Positions 63,263 through 64,000 of a stretch of DNA of 64,000 nt are shown piece after piece. Under the pieces are notes generated by a model that worked only from the letters and a program-made list of their open reading frames with translations, did no database searches and was not told the DNA's origin. Positions within the stretch are counted from its first letter, which is position 1, and each line of letters begins with the position of its first letter. Source of the DNA: Spirochaetaceae bacterium (GTDB lineage: Bacteria > Myxococcota_A > UBA9160 > UBA4427); contig JACKFD010000007.1 of assembly GCA_020632655.1 (NCBI GenBank), forward strand, positions 124,001-188,000, read 5' to 3'. A program made the translations under genes and the position numbers.

Positions 63263-64000
63263 TCAGTCGGAGTCCGTGCCCGGGAAGAGCAGCTGCGCCG
63301 TGCCGATCTCCTCGCGTCGCACGAAGAGCACGACCTCGTCCCCGACCTCGAAGCGATACCCGCCGCGCGGGATGATCGCCTGACCGCCCCGCATCACGGC
63401 GGCGACGAGCAGGCCGCGCGGGATCTCGATGTTCTCGAGCAGACCGCCCTCGGTCGGGCTCATGGCGTGGACGCGGCGCTGGATGAACTCGGCGGCGCCG
63501 TTCTCGAAGGAGACGATGTGCGGCTCGTAGTTGCTGTCGATGTAGGTGCGGATGCGCTCGGCGGCGATCGTGCGGGGCGAGACGACGTCGAGCAGCGCCA
63601 CCTTGCGCCAGAGCGTCGACGTCTCGCTCTTCTGCACGAGGGCCGTCAGCTGCCGTGCGCCGAGCTCCTGCGCGAGCAGGCATGCCATCAGGTTCGTCTC
63701 GTCGTTGCCCGTGAGGGCGATGAAGTTGCGCGCGTCGCCGACGCCCTCCGACGCGAGGACGGACATGTCGGTCGCGTCGCCGTGGATCACGTCGTGATGC
63801 GGAAACTCGGCCGCCAGAGCCTCGGCGCGCACGCGATCGAGCTCGATCACCTTGATGCGCGCGGCCTGCCCCTCGAGGCCGTTGATGACGGTGCGTGCCG
63901 TGTCGCCGCCGCCGGCGATCACGACGAGGCCGACCCTTTGCGAGTGCCCGCTCACGCGCCGCTCGACCTCGGAGATCGTGTCGCGGGTGCCGATCACGAG
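63263..64000 (-). CDS. trkA: Trk potassium uptake regulatory subunit TrkA, C-terminal part
   Basis: The frame is open at the right window edge, so only the last ~245 residues are seen. They contain one complete RCK unit: the NAD-binding Rossmann fold (GLVVIAGGGDTARTVINGL, IELDRVRAEALAAEF, VIHGDATDMSVLASEGV, IALTGNDETNLMACLLAQELG) and the RCK_C domain (GGLLENIEIPRGLLVAAVMRGGQAIIPRGGYRFEVGDEVVLFV in blocks). This is the second half of the two-RCK TrkA of Gram-negative bacteria. It controls TrkH, encoded 9 bp downstream. Confidence 0.92.
   Translation of the reverse strand, partial: LVIGTRDTISEVERRVSGHSQRVGLVVIAGGGDTARTVINGLEGQAARIKVIELDRVRAEALAAEFPHHDVIHGDATDMSVLASEGVGDARNFIALTGNDETNLMACLLAQELGARQLTALVQKSETSTLWRKVALLDVVSPRTIAAERIRTYIDSNYEPHIVSFENGAAEFIQRRVHAMSPTEGGLLENIEIPRGLLVAAVMRGGQAIIPRGGYRFEVGDEVVLFVRREEIGTAQLLFPGTDSD

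Overview
The window is about 70% G+C and densely coded. No rRNA, tRNA, CRISPR array, insertion sequence or prophage was seen. About fifty protein genes are supported. The mix includes a five-gene Mla lipid transporter, topoisomerase IV, branched-chain 2-oxoacid dehydrogenase, an ADP-forming acyl-CoA synthetase, two DUF1214-like lipoproteins, a PEP-CTERM protein and a Rieske/sulfotransferase/LLM/amidohydrolase catabolic set. This suggests a Gram-negative, free-living, high-GC bacterium of the broad deltaproteobacterial sphere (Myxococcota- or Binatota-like). That placement is inferred from gene content only.

Layout. 1-13 kb: the end of a 2-oxoacid:ferredoxin oxidoreductase operon (alpha and beta subunits); a metallopeptidase-TPR protein, a HAD hydrolase and a nitroreductase; a DUF1214-like lipoprotein; an arsR-arsI pair with a visible operator; parE-parC; a secreted repeat protein; and a tRNA-dihydrouridine synthase. 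13.3-17.4 kb: a tightly overlapping operon for a betaine lipid (btaA, btaB) that continues into a 614-residue membrane protein and a small membrane protein. The large protein appears to join an Mpo1/DUF962-like part, a possible Fe(II)-dioxygenase-like part and a phospholipid-methyltransferase-like part. This is the strongest candidate for an undescribed system here. 17.6-24 kb: a hemolysin III family protein, a di-haem peroxidase and the mlaF-E-D-A-C operon, where mlaF probably starts at CTG.

24-37 kb: a GNAT enzyme divergent from an amidohydrolase, htpG divergent from an SPFH lipoprotein, and a catabolic run of E1-alpha, E1-beta, E2, Leu/Val dehydrogenase and fused ADP-forming acyl-CoA synthetase. 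Together these could convert branched-chain amino acids to acyl-CoA and then to acid plus ATP. A diguanylate cyclase closes the region. 38-42.6 kb: full-length metH behind a perfect 18-bp palindrome, then a lipoprotein with a methyltransferase fold.

42.8-54.9 kb: single-gene catabolic units (acyl-CoA synthetase, Rieske oxygenase, SMP-30 lactonase, LLM oxidoreductase, DUF1214-like lipoprotein, sulfotransferase, aminoglycoside-phosphotransferase-like kinase, CrtC/AttH-like protein) and a GlxA-type regulator with a DJ-1 protein. 54.9-64 kb: a PEP-CTERM surface protein, an unrecognised methyltransferase-like protein, a DDN-family protein, and recQ downstream of trkH and the truncated trkA. A ~100-bp intergenic element occurs twice in the same orientation (near 26.3 and 46.9 kb).
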